Positions 47,566 through 56,249 of a stretch of DNA of 64,000 nt are shown one piece after another. Numbering within the stretch: position 1 is the first letter of the stretch; the number at the start of each line of letters is the position of its first letter. Origin of the DNA: Tabrizicola sp. (GTDB lineage: Bacteria; Pseudomonadota; Alphaproteobacteria; Rhodobacterales; Rhodobacteraceae); assembly GCF_022842145.1 (NCBI RefSeq), contig NZ_JALHQD010000002.1:1-64000 (forward strand), read 5' to 3'. A program made the translations under genes and the position numbers. The notes beneath the pieces are model-generated. The model made no database searches, had not been told where the DNA came from, and saw only the letters and a program-made list of their open reading frames with translations.

Positions 47566-48152
47566 AGCTGATCGAGACGATGCTGTGGGACGGGGAGAGG
47601 TTTCCCCGCATCCTGCGCCATCTCGACCGGCTGAACGGATCGCGCGCGCGGCTGGGCTGGGCGCGTCCGGGCGTCGGCTTCGACCTGAAATGCCCCCTCA
47701 CCCTTCCGGATCGTCCCGCGCGTGTGCGGTTGACCGTCGATGCGACCGGACAGGAGGACTGGCAGGTCTTTTCGATGCCCGCGACCGCTGCGGAATGGCG
47801 GGTGGGGTTGGCGGCCGAGCGGTTGCGCTCGAACGATCCCTGGCTGCGGGTGAAGTCGACGCGACGCGCGGTTTACGACCGGGCGCGGGCGGCTTTGCCG
47901 GAGGGGCTGGATGAGGTCATCTTCCTGAATGAACGCGGCGAGGTCTGCGACGGGTCGATCACTTCCGTCTTCTTCGACCGCGGGCAGGGGATGCGGACGC
48001 CGCCCTTGTCCTGCGGTTTGCTGCCGGGTGTCTTGCGGGCGGAACTGGATTGCCCGGAGGAGGTTCTGCACGGCGACGACCTGCCCCATGTCCGGCTCTG
48101 GGTCGGCAATGCATTGCGCGGGTTGATCCCTGCGGTTTTCATCTTTGGATAA
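47523..48152 (+). CDS. pabC: Aminodeoxychorismate lyase (aminotransferase class IV)
   Basis: A 209-residue fold-type IV PLP enzyme. LKLIETMLWDGERFPRILRH is the N-terminal strand pair, STRRAVYDRAR contains the probable PLP lysine neighbourhood (VKSTRR), and LNERGEVCDGSITSVFF carries the conserved glutamate and substrate loop. It releases pyruvate from aminodeoxychorismate to give 4-aminobenzoate. GTG 47523 is preferred over ATG 47508 because GGAGG at 47511-47515 is spaced 7 bases from it. The last codons fall in an inverted-repeat element. Confidence 0.85.
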   Translation: MESALREGGRELGLKLIETMLWDGERFPRILRHLDRLNGSRARLGWARPGVGFDLKCPLTLPDRPARVRLTVDATGQEDWQVFSMPATAAEWRVGLAAERLRSNDPWLRVKSTRRAVYDRARAALPEGLDEVIFLNERGEVCDGSITSVFFDRGQGMRTPPLSCGLLPGVLRAELDCPEEVLHGDDLPHVRLWVGNALRGLIPAVFIFG

Positions 48153-48222
48153 ATATCCCCGCCGGAGGCACTTGCGGTCGATGCCGGGTGCCTCCGGCGG
48201 GGATATTTGGGCAAAGATGAAA
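48137..48222. repeat. Inverted pair of the 34-base dispersed element behind pabC (copies C and B)
   Basis: 48137-48170 and 48189-48222 are reverse complements at 31 of 34 positions, separated by 18 bases. They would form a very stable hairpin in the transcript. The left arm includes the last five codons and stop of pabC. The right arm shares 23 identical bases with 3334-3356. It lies between pabC and the aspS promoter and probably ends the pabBC transcript. Confidence 0.8.
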
Positions 48223-48232
48223 GGGCGCGGGG

Positions 48233-48261
48233 TTGACTTCGGGCAGGGGGCAAGGTGTATC
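48233..48261 (+). promoter_or_regulatory. Candidate promoter of aspS
   Basis: TTGACT (48233-48238) and TGTATC (48256-48261) are separated by 17 bases. The site lies just behind the hairpin element and 39 bases ahead of the aspS ATG. The -35 is strong and the -10 weak. Confidence 0.5.
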
Positions 48262-48299
48262 GGCGCGAGGAAATTGAGGCCCTGGAAAGGGGAGTGATG

Positions 48300-50096
48300 A
48301 TGCACGCCTATCGCAGCCACACCTGTGCCGCGCTGAACAAGGATCACGTCGGCGAGACGGTCCGCCTGTCGGGCTGGGTCCACCGGGTGCGTGACCACGG
48401 GGGCGTGCTCTTCATCGACCTGCGCGACCACTACGGGATCACGCAGCTTCTGTGCGACGGCGACAGCCCGGCCTTTGCCGCGCTGGAGAAGGTGCGGGCG
48501 GAATGGGTGGTCCGGGTCGACGGCCGGGTCAAGGCGCGCGATGCGTCCCTGGTCAACGCCAAGATCCCGACGGGCGAGATCGAGCTTTATGTCACCGAGG
48601 TCGAGGTGCTGGGCGCCTCCGAGGAGCTGCCGTTGCCGGTCTTCGGCGACACCGAATACCCCGAGGAGACGCGGCTGACCTACCGCTTCCTCGACCTGCG
48701 CCGCGACACGATGCACCAGAACATGATGCTGCGGTCGAACGTGGTGCGCTGGCTGCGGAATGCGATGTGGGACCAGGGGTTCACCGAGTTCCAGACGCCG
48801 ATCATCACCGCCTCGTCGCCGGAAGGCGCGCGCGACTTCCTGGTGCCCTCGCGGCTGCATCCGGGCAAGTTCTACGCCCTGCCGCAGGCGCCGCAGCAGT
48901 TCAAGCAGCTGATCCAGGTTGCGGGCTTCGACCGCTATTTCCAGATTGCGCCCTGCTTCCGCGACGAAGACCCCCGCGCCGACCGCTCGCCCACCGACTT
49001 TTACCAGCTGGACGTCGAGATGTCCTTCGTCACCCAGGACGACGTGTTCGCCGCCGTCCAGCCGGTGTTGCAGGGGTTGTTCGAGACCTTCGGCAAGGGT
49101 CGCCGCGTCCACGCCGACTGGCCGCGCATCGCGTACCGGGACTCGTTGAAATGGTTCGGCTCGGACAAGCCCGACCTGCGCAACCCGATCCGGATGCAGG
49201 ATGTGTCGCAGCATTTCGCAGGTTCCGGTTTCGCGATCTTCGCCAAGCTTCTGGAGCAGGAGGGCAACGAGGTCCGCGCCATTCCGGCACCCAAGGGGCC
49301 GTCGGGCGAGCCCGTGGGCCGCAAGTTCTGCGACCGGATGAACGCCTTCGCCCAGCAGCAGGGGCTGCCGGGCATGGGCTACATCTTCTGGCGCGAGGCC
49401 GAGGATGGCTCGGGCATGGAAGCCGCCGGTCCCCTGGCCAAGAACATCGGGCCGGAGCGGACCGAGGCGATCCGGGTGCAGCTCGGCCTGGAAAAAGGCG
49501 ACGCGGCCTTCTTCCTGGGCGGCAAGCCCGAAACGTTCGAGCCCATCGCGGGCCGGGCGCGGAATGTAATCGGTGAAGAGCTGGGGCTGACCGACAAGGA
49601 CAGCTTCCGCTTCGCCTGGATCGTCGATTTCCCGATGTACGAGAAGACCGACGAGGGGAAGATCGACTTTTCCCACAACCCCTTCTCGATGCCGCAGGGC
49701 GGGCTTGAGGCGCTGAACGGCGACCCGCTGGACGTCTATGCCTACCAGTATGACCTGGCCTGCAACGGCTATGAGGTCATCTCGGGCGGCATCCGGAACC
49801 ACAAGCCGGAAATCATGTACAAGGCGTTCGAGCTGGCGGGCTACCCGAACAGCGAAGTCGACAAGCGCTTCGGCGGAATGGTCAAGGCGTTCAAGTACGG
49901 GGCACCTCCGCACGGTGGTTGCGCCGCGGGGATCGACCGGCTGGTCATGCTGCTGGCCGACACGCAGAACATCCGCGAGGTCATCATGTTCCCGATGAAC
50001 CAGCGCGCCGAGGACCTGCTGATGGGGGCGCCATCTGAGCCCCTGAACGAACAGCTGCGCGAGTTGCGGTTGCGCGTTCTGCCCAAGGAAGCCTGA
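48300..50096 (+). CDS. aspS: Aspartyl-tRNA synthetase
   Basis: A 598-residue class II synthetase of the bacterial type. An OB-fold anticodon-binding domain ([20 protein letters not shown]) comes first, then motif 2 ([20 protein letters not shown]), a GAD-type insertion in the middle, and motif 3 ([13 protein letters not shown]). It charges tRNA-Asp. AGGGGAG lies 6 bases before ATG 48300; an adjacent ATG at 48297 is equally open. One base of its stop is shared with the next gene. Confidence 0.96.
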   Translation: MHAYRSHTCAALNKDHVGETVRLSGWVHRVRDHGGVLFIDLRDHYGITQLLCDGDSPAFAALEKVRAEWVVRVDGRVKARDASLVNAKIPTGEIELYVTEVEVLGASEELPLPVFGDTEYPEETRLTYRFLDLRRDTMHQNMMLRSNVVRWLRNAMWDQGFTEFQTPIITASSPEGARDFLVPSRLHPGKFYALPQAPQQFKQLIQVAGFDRYFQIAPCFRDEDPRADRSPTDFYQLDVEMSFVTQDDVFAAVQPVLQGLFETFGKGRRVHADWPRIAYRDSLKWFGSDKPDLRNPIRMQDVSQHFAGSGFAIFAKLLEQEGNEVRAIPAPKGPSGEPVGRKFCDRMNAFAQQQGLPGMGYIFWREAEDGSGMEAAGPLAKNIGPERTEAIRVQLGLEKGDAAFFLGGKPETFEPIAGRARNVIGEELGLTDKDSFRFAWIVDFPMYEKTDEGKIDFSHNPFSMPQGGLEALNGDPLDVYAYQYDLACNGYEVISGGIRNHKPEIMYKAFELAGYPNSEVDKRFGGMVKAFKYGAPPHGGCAAGIDRLVMLLADTQNIREVIMFPMNQRAEDLLMGAPSEPLNEQLRELRLRVLPKEA

Positions 50097-50563
50097 TGTA
50101 CCAGGCCTCGGTCCCCGTCTTCCGGCACTACCTCGCCCGTGTGGCGGAGATGGCCGAAAAGGCGGGACCCGAGGCTTTGGAGGCCCGTATCGCCGACGCT
50201 TTTCCGGCAGCCCAGCAGTTTGCCACGGCGGCGGGGTTCGCCTTGCGGATCACCTGCCCGCTGGCAGGCCGCGAGGTGCCGGACCTGCCGCAGGCCTTGG
50301 GCCCCCGGCTGGCTGTGGCGCGGGCAATGCTGGGCGCGATGACCCCGGCAGAGTTCGAGGGGGCCGAGGGCAGGGTCATCCGGCATCAGGCCGGGTTTTC
50401 GGTGCTGGAGCAGACTGGGGTGGAGTTTCTGCACCTTTACGGTCTGCCGAATTTCTTCTTCCACCTGACAATGGGCTATGCGGCATTGCGTGCGGCGGGC
50501 GTGCGGCTGGGCAAGGCCGATTTTGACGGGTTCCATTCCTATCCGGATGATTTCCGCTTTTAG
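50096..50563 (+). CDS. DUF1993-family protein
   Basis: A 155-residue helical protein. [20 protein letters not shown] and YGLPNFFFHLTMGYAALRAA match the DUF1993 (DinB-like four-helix) family. The function is unknown. It overlaps the aspS stop by one base (TGATG), so it is read from the same message. Confidence 0.8.
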   Translation: MYQASVPVFRHYLARVAEMAEKAGPEALEARIADAFPAAQQFATAAGFALRITCPLAGREVPDLPQALGPRLAVARAMLGAMTPAEFEGAEGRVIRHQAGFSVLEQTGVEFLHLYGLPNFFFHLTMGYAALRAAGVRLGKADFDGFHSYPDDFRF

Positions 50564-50624
50564 TCAGTCGCTTGCGCTGGTCCTGTCTCGGGCCTAGCCT
50601 GTAACGGGGCTTGGGAGGCGCAGA

Positions 50625-51350
50625 ATGTCGGACGCAAGACTGGGCGAGGTTGTCACCGGCTGGACGCCGCCGCGGCGACCTGATTTCGCGGCAATCGAAG
50701 GGCGTTTCGTGCGGCTGGAGCCGCTGGAGGCGGACCGCCATGCCTTCCCGTTGCAAGAGGCGTTTCAGGGACACGACGGACTGTGGGACTACATGCCCTA
50801 CGGGCCCTTCGCGTCAGGCTCGGCCTATCACCGCTGGGCGCGGGAGCGGGAGGCCGGCGAAGACCCGCGATTTGTGGTGCTGCGGGATGTGGCGACGGGG
50901 TTGCCGGGCGGGATCGCCAGCTACTTGCGGATCGCGCCCGAGGTGGGGTCGATCGAGGTCGGGCACATCTGCATTTCCCCGTCCATGCAGCGCGGGGTGG
51001 CCTGGACCGAAGCCATGTTCCTGATGATGCAGTGGGCTTTCGAGGCCGGATACCGGCGCTATGAATGGAAGTGCAACGCCTTGAACATGGCCTCGCGCCG
51101 GGCGGCGCAGCGGCTGGGGTTCAGCTTCGAGGGCGTGTTCCGGCAGCACATGATCGTCAAGGGACGGAACCGGGATACGGCCTGGTTCTCGGTCATCGAC
51201 AGCGAATGGCCTGCGTTGGCCGAGGCCTATGCGGCCTGGCTTGCGCCGGCGAACTTCGATGCGAAGGGGCGGCAGCGCGAGCGGCTGTCCGACCTGACGC
51301 GGCTGGTGCGGGCTGGAAGCGATCCGGCGCTGAGCGCGTCAGGCCAGTGA
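50625..51350 (+). CDS. GNAT acetyltransferase, RimJ/RimL type
   Basis: A 241-residue acetyltransferase. IEGRFVRLEPLEADRHAFPL at the N-terminus, GSIEVGHICISPSMQRGVAW at the acetyl-CoA loop and NMASRRAAQRLGFSFEGVFR are typical of RimJ/RimL-like enzymes that modify N-termini or small amines. The substrate is unknown. It ends 12 bases inside the 3' end of the convergent response-regulator gene. Confidence 0.85.
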   Translation: MSDARLGEVVTGWTPPRRPDFAAIEGRFVRLEPLEADRHAFPLQEAFQGHDGLWDYMPYGPFASGSAYHRWAREREAGEDPRFVVLRDVATGLPGGIASYLRIAPEVGSIEVGHICISPSMQRGVAWTEAMFLMMQWAFEAGYRRYEWKCNALNMASRRAAQRLGFSFEGVFRQHMIVKGRNRDTAWFSVIDSEWPALAEAYAAWLAPANFDAKGRQRERLSDLTRLVRAGSDPALSASGQ

Positions 51351-52019
51351 GCTGAGGGTGGCAAGCCGGTCCTCGATCATGCGGGCCAGTCTGGCGCGGT
51401 CGAAGGCGGTCTGGGCATCCTGGACCGCCGCCTCCAGCGCGGTATCGCCCGCTGCACGGGCAAGGCTGCGCAGGAACCCCTTGGCATAGGCCGGATCGCC
51501 CGAAGCGGTGATCAGGGTGGCGGCACGCATCAGGTCGTCGCGCAGGGCCAGGGGATCGCCCAGGGGGGCGGGCACATCTTCGCCCTTCTCGACCGGGCCA
51601 GCACCACTGGCAAGCTGGCGAATCAGTCGGACCAGCGCCGCGGCGGAGCCGAGGGGTTTTTCCAGAAATCCGGTCGCGCCGGCATCCAGTGCCGTTTCGC
51701 GCCCGTCTGGATCGCCGGAAAGACCCAGAACCGGCAGGCCTTCGGCGGCCAGTTCGGCGATCAGGTCTTCCCCCCGTCCGTCGGGCAGGCCGAGGTCGAT
51801 GATCGCAAGGTCGGGTCGGCGAAAGGCAAGGTGAAGTCTAGCGATTTCAAGGCTTTCTGCGCGACGCAGCCGGGCGCCGGCACGGTGCAGGATCAGCCGA
51901 AGCGCGTCACAGGTAAAGCGGCTGTCGTCCACGATCAAAAGGGACAGGCCCTGCAGCGGCAGGCGGTCCGGCCCCTGCGGCGGGCTGAGTGGCAACATCG
52001 GATCGGGGGGAAACGGCAT
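51339..52019 (-). CDS. Response regulator receiver protein without an output DNA-binding domain
   Basis: A 226-residue protein. A REC domain spans about residues 24-135: acidic pair Asp31-Asp32, phosphorylatable Asp75 (IIDLGLPDG), Ser101 and Lys121 (FLEKP). The remaining ~90 residues are helical and show no DNA-binding or GGDEF motif, so it may work through protein contacts. No histidine kinase is adjacent. GAGG is placed ahead of ATG 52019 on the minus strand. Confidence 0.82.
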   Translation of the reverse strand: MPFPPDPMLPLSPPQGPDRLPLQGLSLLIVDDSRFTCDALRLILHRAGARLRRAESLEIARLHLAFRRPDLAIIDLGLPDGRGEDLIAELAAEGLPVLGLSGDPDGRETALDAGATGFLEKPLGSAAALVRLIRQLASGAGPVEKGEDVPAPLGDPLALRDDLMRAATLITASGDPAYAKGFLRSLARAAGDTALEAAVQDAQTAFDRARLARMIEDRLATLSSLA

Positions 52020-52151
52020 GGGCAACCTCGTCTGCGGTGGGCGGAGTTTGTCCAAAGCGTGTAAAACCCGGGTTAACGCCTGCGACCCATAGCCCGCTTG
52101 CAAGGTGCGAAGCCGGATCGCATAAGCGGGGCGACAAGCCTGGAGGACTCC

Positions 52152-52556
52152 ATGATCGGTCGCCTGAACCACGTCGCCATCGCCGTGCCGGACCTGGAAG
52201 CCGCGGCAGCGCAGTACCGCGGCACTTTGGGTGCCAAGGTCGGCGCGCCGCAGCCAGAGCCGGATCACGGGGTGACGGTCGTCTTCATCGAACTGCCGAA
52301 CACCAAGATCGAGCTCTTGTATCCGTTGGGCGAGAACTCTCCGATCCTGGGCTTTCTGGAAAAGAACCCCTCGGGCGGGATCCATCACATCTGCTATGAG
52401 GTCGACGACATCCTTGCGGCGCGCGATCACCTCAAGGCCTCGGGCGCGCGGGTGTTGGGAAACGGAGAGCCGAAGATCGGGGCGCATGGCAAGCCGGTGC
52501 TGTTCCTGCATCCCAAGGATTTCAACGGCTGTCTGGTGGAGCTTGAACAGGCATGA
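52152..52556 (+). CDS. mce: Methylmalonyl-CoA epimerase
   Basis: A 134-residue VOC-fold enzyme. RLNHVAIAVPDLEAAAAQYR, IELLYPLGENSPI and GGIHHICYEVDDI, together with the C-terminal KDFNGCLVELEQ, match the family and keep the metal-binding His, His and Glu. It interconverts (R)- and (S)-methylmalonyl-CoA in propionate and ethylmalonyl-CoA routes. ATG 52152 follows GGAGG. The stop overlaps the DUF1467 gene by 4 bases, a pairing I recall from Rhodobacterales. Confidence 0.92.
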   Translation: MIGRLNHVAIAVPDLEAAAAQYRGTLGAKVGAPQPEPDHGVTVVFIELPNTKIELLYPLGENSPILGFLEKNPSGGIHHICYEVDDILAARDHLKASGARVLGNGEPKIGAHGKPVLFLHPKDFNGCLVELEQA

Positions 52557-52822
52557 CGATCACGGCGGCACTCGTCCTTTATTCGATCACCTGGTTCATG
52601 ACGCTGTTCTGCGTCCTGCCGTACCGCACCGTCTCGCAGGACGAGGCGAACGAGATCGTGCCGGGGACACCCCCGGGCGCGCCGGCGGGCGAGGTGATGA
52701 AGCGGAAAGCCTGGATCACCACGCTGATCGCGACGCCGCTTTGGGTGGTGATTGCGGGGGTGATCCTGTCGGGCTGGATCACGATGGAAGACCTGGACTG
52801 GTTCGGGCGGATGACGCCCTGA
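52553..52822 (+). CDS. DUF1467-family membrane protein
   Basis: An 89-residue protein with two hydrophobic helices (residues ~3-22 and ~53-74). The segment WFMTLFCVLPYRTVSQDEAN is the DUF1467 signature. The function is unknown. Translationally coupled to mce. Confidence 0.88.
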   Translation: MTITAALVLYSITWFMTLFCVLPYRTVSQDEANEIVPGTPPGAPAGEVMKRKAWITTLIATPLWVVIAGVILSGWITMEDLDWFGRMTP

Positions 52823-52836
52823 CGGTGGGTCCGGCA

Positions 52837-52858
52837 CAAAATCCTTAAGCAAGGATTT
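52837..52858 (+). terminator. Terminator of the mce-DUF1467 operon
   Basis: Perfect 9-base arms AAAATCCTT and AAGGATTTT flank the 4-base loop AAGC, 14 bases after the DUF1467 stop. The A and T ends suit termination in both directions between these convergent genes. Confidence 0.7.
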
Positions 52859-52864
52859 TGGCAA

Positions 52865-52880
52865 TTTTCTTGATCAAGAA
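52865..52880. repeat. TTGATCAA palindrome, copy 1
   Basis: TTTCTTGATCAAGAAA is a perfect 16-base palindrome. The right flank CTTGATCAAGAAATTTGG recurs at 55939-55956. It sits between the convergent DUF1467 and EI24 genes, just behind the terminator hairpin. Confidence 0.6.
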
Positions 52881-52892
52881 ATTTGGGTCGCG

Positions 52893-53588
52893 CTACCGGC
52901 CCGCCGAGGCGAGCTGGTGGTAGAGGTGGGTGAAGGTCGCCACCCCCAGGACCGGGACCACCAGGTTCAGGATCGGGACGGACAATGGCGCCGCCATCAG
53001 CGTTCCCGCGACCCAAAGCGTCCCGCGATTGCGGCGGAGCATGGCCTTCACCTCGGACGGCGGCAGGCGTCGCAGCGCCACGAGGCTGAAGTATTCCCGC
53101 CCCAGCAGAAAACCGTTCAGCGCCCAGAATGCCAGCGGAATGCCGGGGCCTAGGAACGGATAGACGAAAAGCGCCGCGATGTTCAGCGCGATCACCAAGC
53201 CCAGGAAATTGACCGACTGCCGCAACCCCTCGGCAAAGCTGAGCGGGGTGGCGGGCGGCAGCTGCGGATAGTGCCGATCCTCGACGGCGTCGGCCACGTC
53301 TTCCAGGAAGAGCCCGGTGAAGGCCGAAGCGACCGGGACCATGAGAAAGATCGAAAGACCGATCATGAACAGGACCGAGGTCCAGCCCAGCAGCGTATCC
53401 ATTCCCGTCACCGGGCCGATGAGCGGCAGGTCGATCTGATCGGGCGAAAGCCACCAGACGAGTTGCAGAAACAACGCGTAAACCGCGAACAGGAGGGCCA
53501 ATGCGAGCAGAACGCCAAGCATCACCACGCGCCGGAAGCGGCGGTCGCCAAGCTGGCCCAAGGCCTTAAAGAAGGCGGCGAATATCAC
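52893..53588 (-). CDS. EI24/CysZ-family membrane protein
   Basis: A 231-residue membrane protein with about four to five hydrophobic stretches. FLMVPVASAFTGLFLEDVAD and LPLSFAEGLRQSVNFLG-like ATPLSFAEGLRQSVNFLG are typical of the EI24 domain, whose best-known member CysZ mediates sulfate uptake. Sulfate transport is possible but not shown. The start overlaps the nitroreductase stop by 4 bases. Confidence 0.82.
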   Translation of the reverse strand: MIFAAFFKALGQLGDRRFRRVVMLGVLLALALLFAVYALFLQLVWWLSPDQIDLPLIGPVTGMDTLLGWTSVLFMIGLSIFLMVPVASAFTGLFLEDVADAVEDRHYPQLPPATPLSFAEGLRQSVNFLGLVIALNIAALFVYPFLGPGIPLAFWALNGFLLGREYFSLVALRRLPPSEVKAMLRRNRGTLWVAGTLMAAPLSVPILNLVVPVLGVATFTHLYHQLASAGR

Positions 53589-54163
53589 GCGTCGACCCAG
53601 CTGACGATCCGCGCAAGGTCGGGGCGCGGGCGGTCGGGGCCGTCCTCGGGTGGTGTGCCGATATGCACGATGCCGGCTATGGTCTCGCCCTCGATGCAGC
53701 CGAAGGCACGGGCCATGAACTCCGGATCATGCGACGGCCAGCCGGTCAGCCAGTTCGCGCCCCAGCCCGCAGCTTCGGCAGCGTTGACGATTCCGAAACA
53801 AAGCGCCCCGGCAGACAGGAGTTGTTCGACCGGCGGGATCTTCGGTGAGGGCTTGGGCGCGGCGATCACCACGACAGCAAGCTTGCCCAGATCAAACTGC
53901 CCGCGGCCCTTCGCGATCTTCTCGGCGTCACCGTCAAGTTCGCGCGCGCGCGCCTCGGCCAGATCGGCCAGCCTTTGGAACGCCGCGCCCTGGAGGACGA
54001 CAAGCCGCCAGGGTTCCAGCTTGCCGTGGTCGGGCACGCGGGTTGCAGCGGTCAGGATGTCCTCCAGCTGCGGACGGGTCGGAACGGGAAAGCTGAACAG
54101 CTTGGCAGGACGGGACCGGCGGGACTTCAGGAAAGCCAGGGCGGCGTCGTTCGGGGCGGGCAT
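53585..54163 (-). CDS. Nitroreductase-family protein
   Basis: A 192-residue FMN-dependent nitroreductase-like protein of the YdjA type. FLKSRRSRPAKLFSFPVPTR is the N-terminal FMN-binding segment, TRVPDHGKLEPWRLVVLQG the second, and GWGANWLTGWPSHDPEF a late one. It probably reduces a nitro or quinone-like compound with NAD(P)H. ATG 54163 gives the normal length; the frame is open a little further. Co-transcribed with the EI24 gene. Confidence 0.87.
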   Translation of the reverse strand: MPAPNDAALAFLKSRRSRPAKLFSFPVPTRPQLEDILTAATRVPDHGKLEPWRLVVLQGAAFQRLADLAEARARELDGDAEKIAKGRGQFDLGKLAVVVIAAPKPSPKIPPVEQLLSAGALCFGIVNAAEAAGWGANWLTGWPSHDPEFMARAFGCIEGETIAGIVHIGTPPEDGPDRPRPDLARIVSWVDA

Positions 54164-54235
54164 GGCGGTCCTTCGCGCTGGAGTACGCCCCAAGGATAGG
54201 TGTTTCGCCGTCAACCCGCCAGAGCAGGCGAAGCC

Positions 54236-54694
54236 CTAGCCCTCGACGGCGGAAATCGCGGCGGCGGCGCGGTTCTTCACGCTGGCCTTGCGGGTCGCGA
54301 CGCCGACGAAATCGCCGCGCAGGACCTTCAGCGCATACCGCTCGCGATCGATCTCGGCCGCGGTGCGAAAGCCCATGCTGCGCAGGATCGGCACCGGAGG
54401 GCACCAGCCTTGCAGGGCATGCTGCAAAAGAAAGCCCGCGACCAGTGCCGGAAGCACCAGCCAGCGGCGGTCTGTGGTGGCCCCCAAGGCGACGCCGGCA
54501 AATGCAAGGGTTGCGGCATTGGCCTCGATCGCGCGCTCGATATCCCATTCGCGGTCGAGTTCCGTCAGCCGCTCGTCGATCCGGTCGGGATGCGCCGCAT
54601 ATTCTGCGATCCGCTCCTCATAGGCCTTTCGCAGCTGTTCGTTGACCTTGGGTTCGGTCTGGTCGGGGACACGGTCGGTGGTTGCAGGCAGCAT
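54236..54694 (-). CDS. DUF2892-like membrane protein
   Basis: A 152-residue protein with a hydrophilic helical N-terminal half. Two hydrophobic helices (about residues 66-100) run into HALQGWCPPVPILRSMGFRT, which resembles the YgaP-type DUF2892 segment, followed by EIDRERYALKVLRGDF. The function is unknown. GAGG just ahead of ATG 54694 decides the start over an upstream TTG. Confidence 0.65.
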   Translation of the reverse strand: MLPATTDRVPDQTEPKVNEQLRKAYEERIAEYAAHPDRIDERLTELDREWDIERAIEANAATLAFAGVALGATTDRRWLVLPALVAGFLLQHALQGWCPPVPILRSMGFRTAAEIDRERYALKVLRGDFVGVATRKASVKNRAAAAISAVEG

Positions 54695-54757
54695 GGGTCC
54701 TCGCAAAAAGCTGGGGTTTGGTCCCCAACCCTGCTGGCCCGGGCTTTGTTCCCGCCG

Positions 54758-55861
54758 CTAAAGGCCCAGTGCCACAGCCGCCTCGTCGATCCAGCCGCGG
54801 ACGAAGGCGTCAAAGCGGGCGTCCGGCTGGCGCCTGGCCAGCGTCGCGGCCAGGGGATCGGGCGCGCTGACCGGCGCGGCGGACAGCTCCTCCAGCACGG
54901 CATGGCCGCAGAAGGGAACGTAGACCTCGGAATAGCCGCCTTCGTGGACAAGGGTCAGGCGCCCGTCGCACAGCCGGTCGGCAGCCTCCATCACCATGCG
55001 GGTGAGAATGCGGAAGGTTTCGGCGGTGCAAAGCATCCGCCCCAGCGGATCGACCGCGGCGGCATCGAAACCGCAGGCCACAATGATCGCGTCGGGCTGG
55101 AAACGCTCCAGCGCCGGAAGCACCACCCGTTCCATCGCGTAGAGATACCTCTGGTGTCCCGTGCCCGGGGGAAGCGGCAGGTTGAGGTTCGCGCCAAGGG
55201 CGTTCGGGCCGCCCATCGCCTCGACCCCGCCGGTATCAAGCGGATAGTTCCGCTCTTGATGCAGGCTGATCGCCAGCACATCGGGGTCATCCCAGAAGAT
55301 CGCCTCGGTGCCGTTGCCGTGGTGGACGTCCCAGTCGAGCACCGCAACACGGCGGGCCAGCCCATCGGCCTGCGCCGACCGGATCGCCACGGCGATGTTG
55401 TTCAACAGGCAGAAGCCGTTGGGGAAATCGGCGGTGCAATGGTGCCCCGGCGGGCGGGAAAGCGCGTAGGCGTTGCGCGCCTCGCCGGTCAGCACGGCCC
55501 GCACGGCGGCCTTCGCCAGACCGGCCGAAAGCGCCGCAATCTCGTAGCCGCCCGCACCGAAGGGGGTCCGCAGGCCAAGCTCGCCGCCGCCCGCATCGGA
55601 GGTGGCCTTGAAGGCAGAGAGGTAGCTTTCCGGGTGGACGCGCAGCAGGTCCTCCTGCGTGGCGGGGTCCGCGCTGCGCATCGACAGGTGCCGGGTCAGG
55701 CCGGTGACCTCGATCAGGTTGCGCAGGCGACGCTTGGTCTCGGGGTTCTCGGGCAGGCCGCCGGGCATGGGCTGGACCAGACCGGCGACGGGAAGCGTGA
55801 AGGCATAGTTGCCGCCACCATGCCAGAAGCAGCGTTCGTCCGAGAAGAAGGCGGTCGTCAT
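54758..55861 (-). CDS. Histone-deacetylase-family amidohydrolase
   Basis: A 367-residue class II HDAC-like enzyme. RPPGHHC, the zinc-binding DWDVHHGNGT, and CGFDAAAVDPLGRM, whose Asp is another zinc ligand, are all present. Bacterial members deacetylate acetylpolyamines or other amides (AphA, HdaH). The substrate is unknown. The start at 55861 gives MTTAFFSDERCFWH, a typical N-terminus. Confidence 0.88.
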   Translation of the reverse strand: MTTAFFSDERCFWHGGGNYAFTLPVAGLVQPMPGGLPENPETKRRLRNLIEVTGLTRHLSMRSADPATQEDLLRVHPESYLSAFKATSDAGGGELGLRTPFGAGGYEIAALSAGLAKAAVRAVLTGEARNAYALSRPPGHHCTADFPNGFCLLNNIAVAIRSAQADGLARRVAVLDWDVHHGNGTEAIFWDDPDVLAISLHQERNYPLDTGGVEAMGGPNALGANLNLPLPPGTGHQRYLYAMERVVLPALERFQPDAIIVACGFDAAAVDPLGRMLCTAETFRILTRMVMEAADRLCDGRLTLVHEGGYSEVYVPFCGHAVLEELSAAPVSAPDPLAATLARRQPDARFDAFVRGWIDEAAVALGL

Positions 55862-55930
55862 GAGGGAACTCCGGATTTTTCGGAAGACTATGGGCGGCCG
55901 GGACGTTTGGCCAGACGGTGCGACCGGGAT

Positions 55931-55956
55931 CCAAATTCCTTGATCAAGAAATTTGG
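55931..55956. repeat. TTGATCAA palindrome, copy 2
   Basis: A 26-base palindrome with one mismatched pair: CCAAATT-C-CTTGA and TCAAG-A-AATTTGG. Its right half repeats that at 52868-52885. It lies in the divergent region between the HDAC-family and DUF167 genes. Confidence 0.6.
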
Positions 55957-55994
55957 CGCTTGCCCGGACCGCTGCGCCGGGCTTTGACCCCGAC

Positions 55995-56249
55995 ATGACC
56001 GATCTGTCTCATCTTGCCCGGCCGGGCGCGACCATAGCGGTCCGCGTGACCCCGAACTCTCGCCGACCGGGGGTCGAACTGGTCGAGAGCCAGATCCGCA
56101 TCGCGGTGACCGAGACGCCCGAGGCCGGCAAGGCGACCGAGGCCGCACGCGCGGCGCTGGCCAGGGCGATGGGGGTGGCAAAGACGCGGCTGATCCTGGT
56201 CCGCGGTGCAACGGCGCGGGACAAGCTGTTCCGGCTGGACGCGGCCTAG
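55995..56249 (+). CDS. DUF167 (YggU) family protein
   Basis: An 84-residue protein. IAVRVTPNSRRPGVELVESQ and EAGKATEAARAALARAMGV, with RLILVRGATARDKLF, are diagnostic for DUF167. The function is unknown. Its stop TAG overlaps the stop of the opposite-strand gene by 4 bases (CTAG). Confidence 0.9.
   Translation: MTDLSHLARPGATIAVRVTPNSRRPGVELVESQIRIAVTETPEAGKATEAARAALARAMGVAKTRLILVRGATARDKLFRLDAA

Noticed and set aside
47367-49913. An 848-codon minus-strand open frame opposite pabC and aspS
   Set aside because: It spans two certain genes and the hairpin element, and shows no family motif. It is a high-GC shadow.
54200-55987. A 595-codon plus-strand open frame opposite the DUF2892 and HDAC-like genes
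   Set aside because: It runs through two real minus-strand genes and has no motif.
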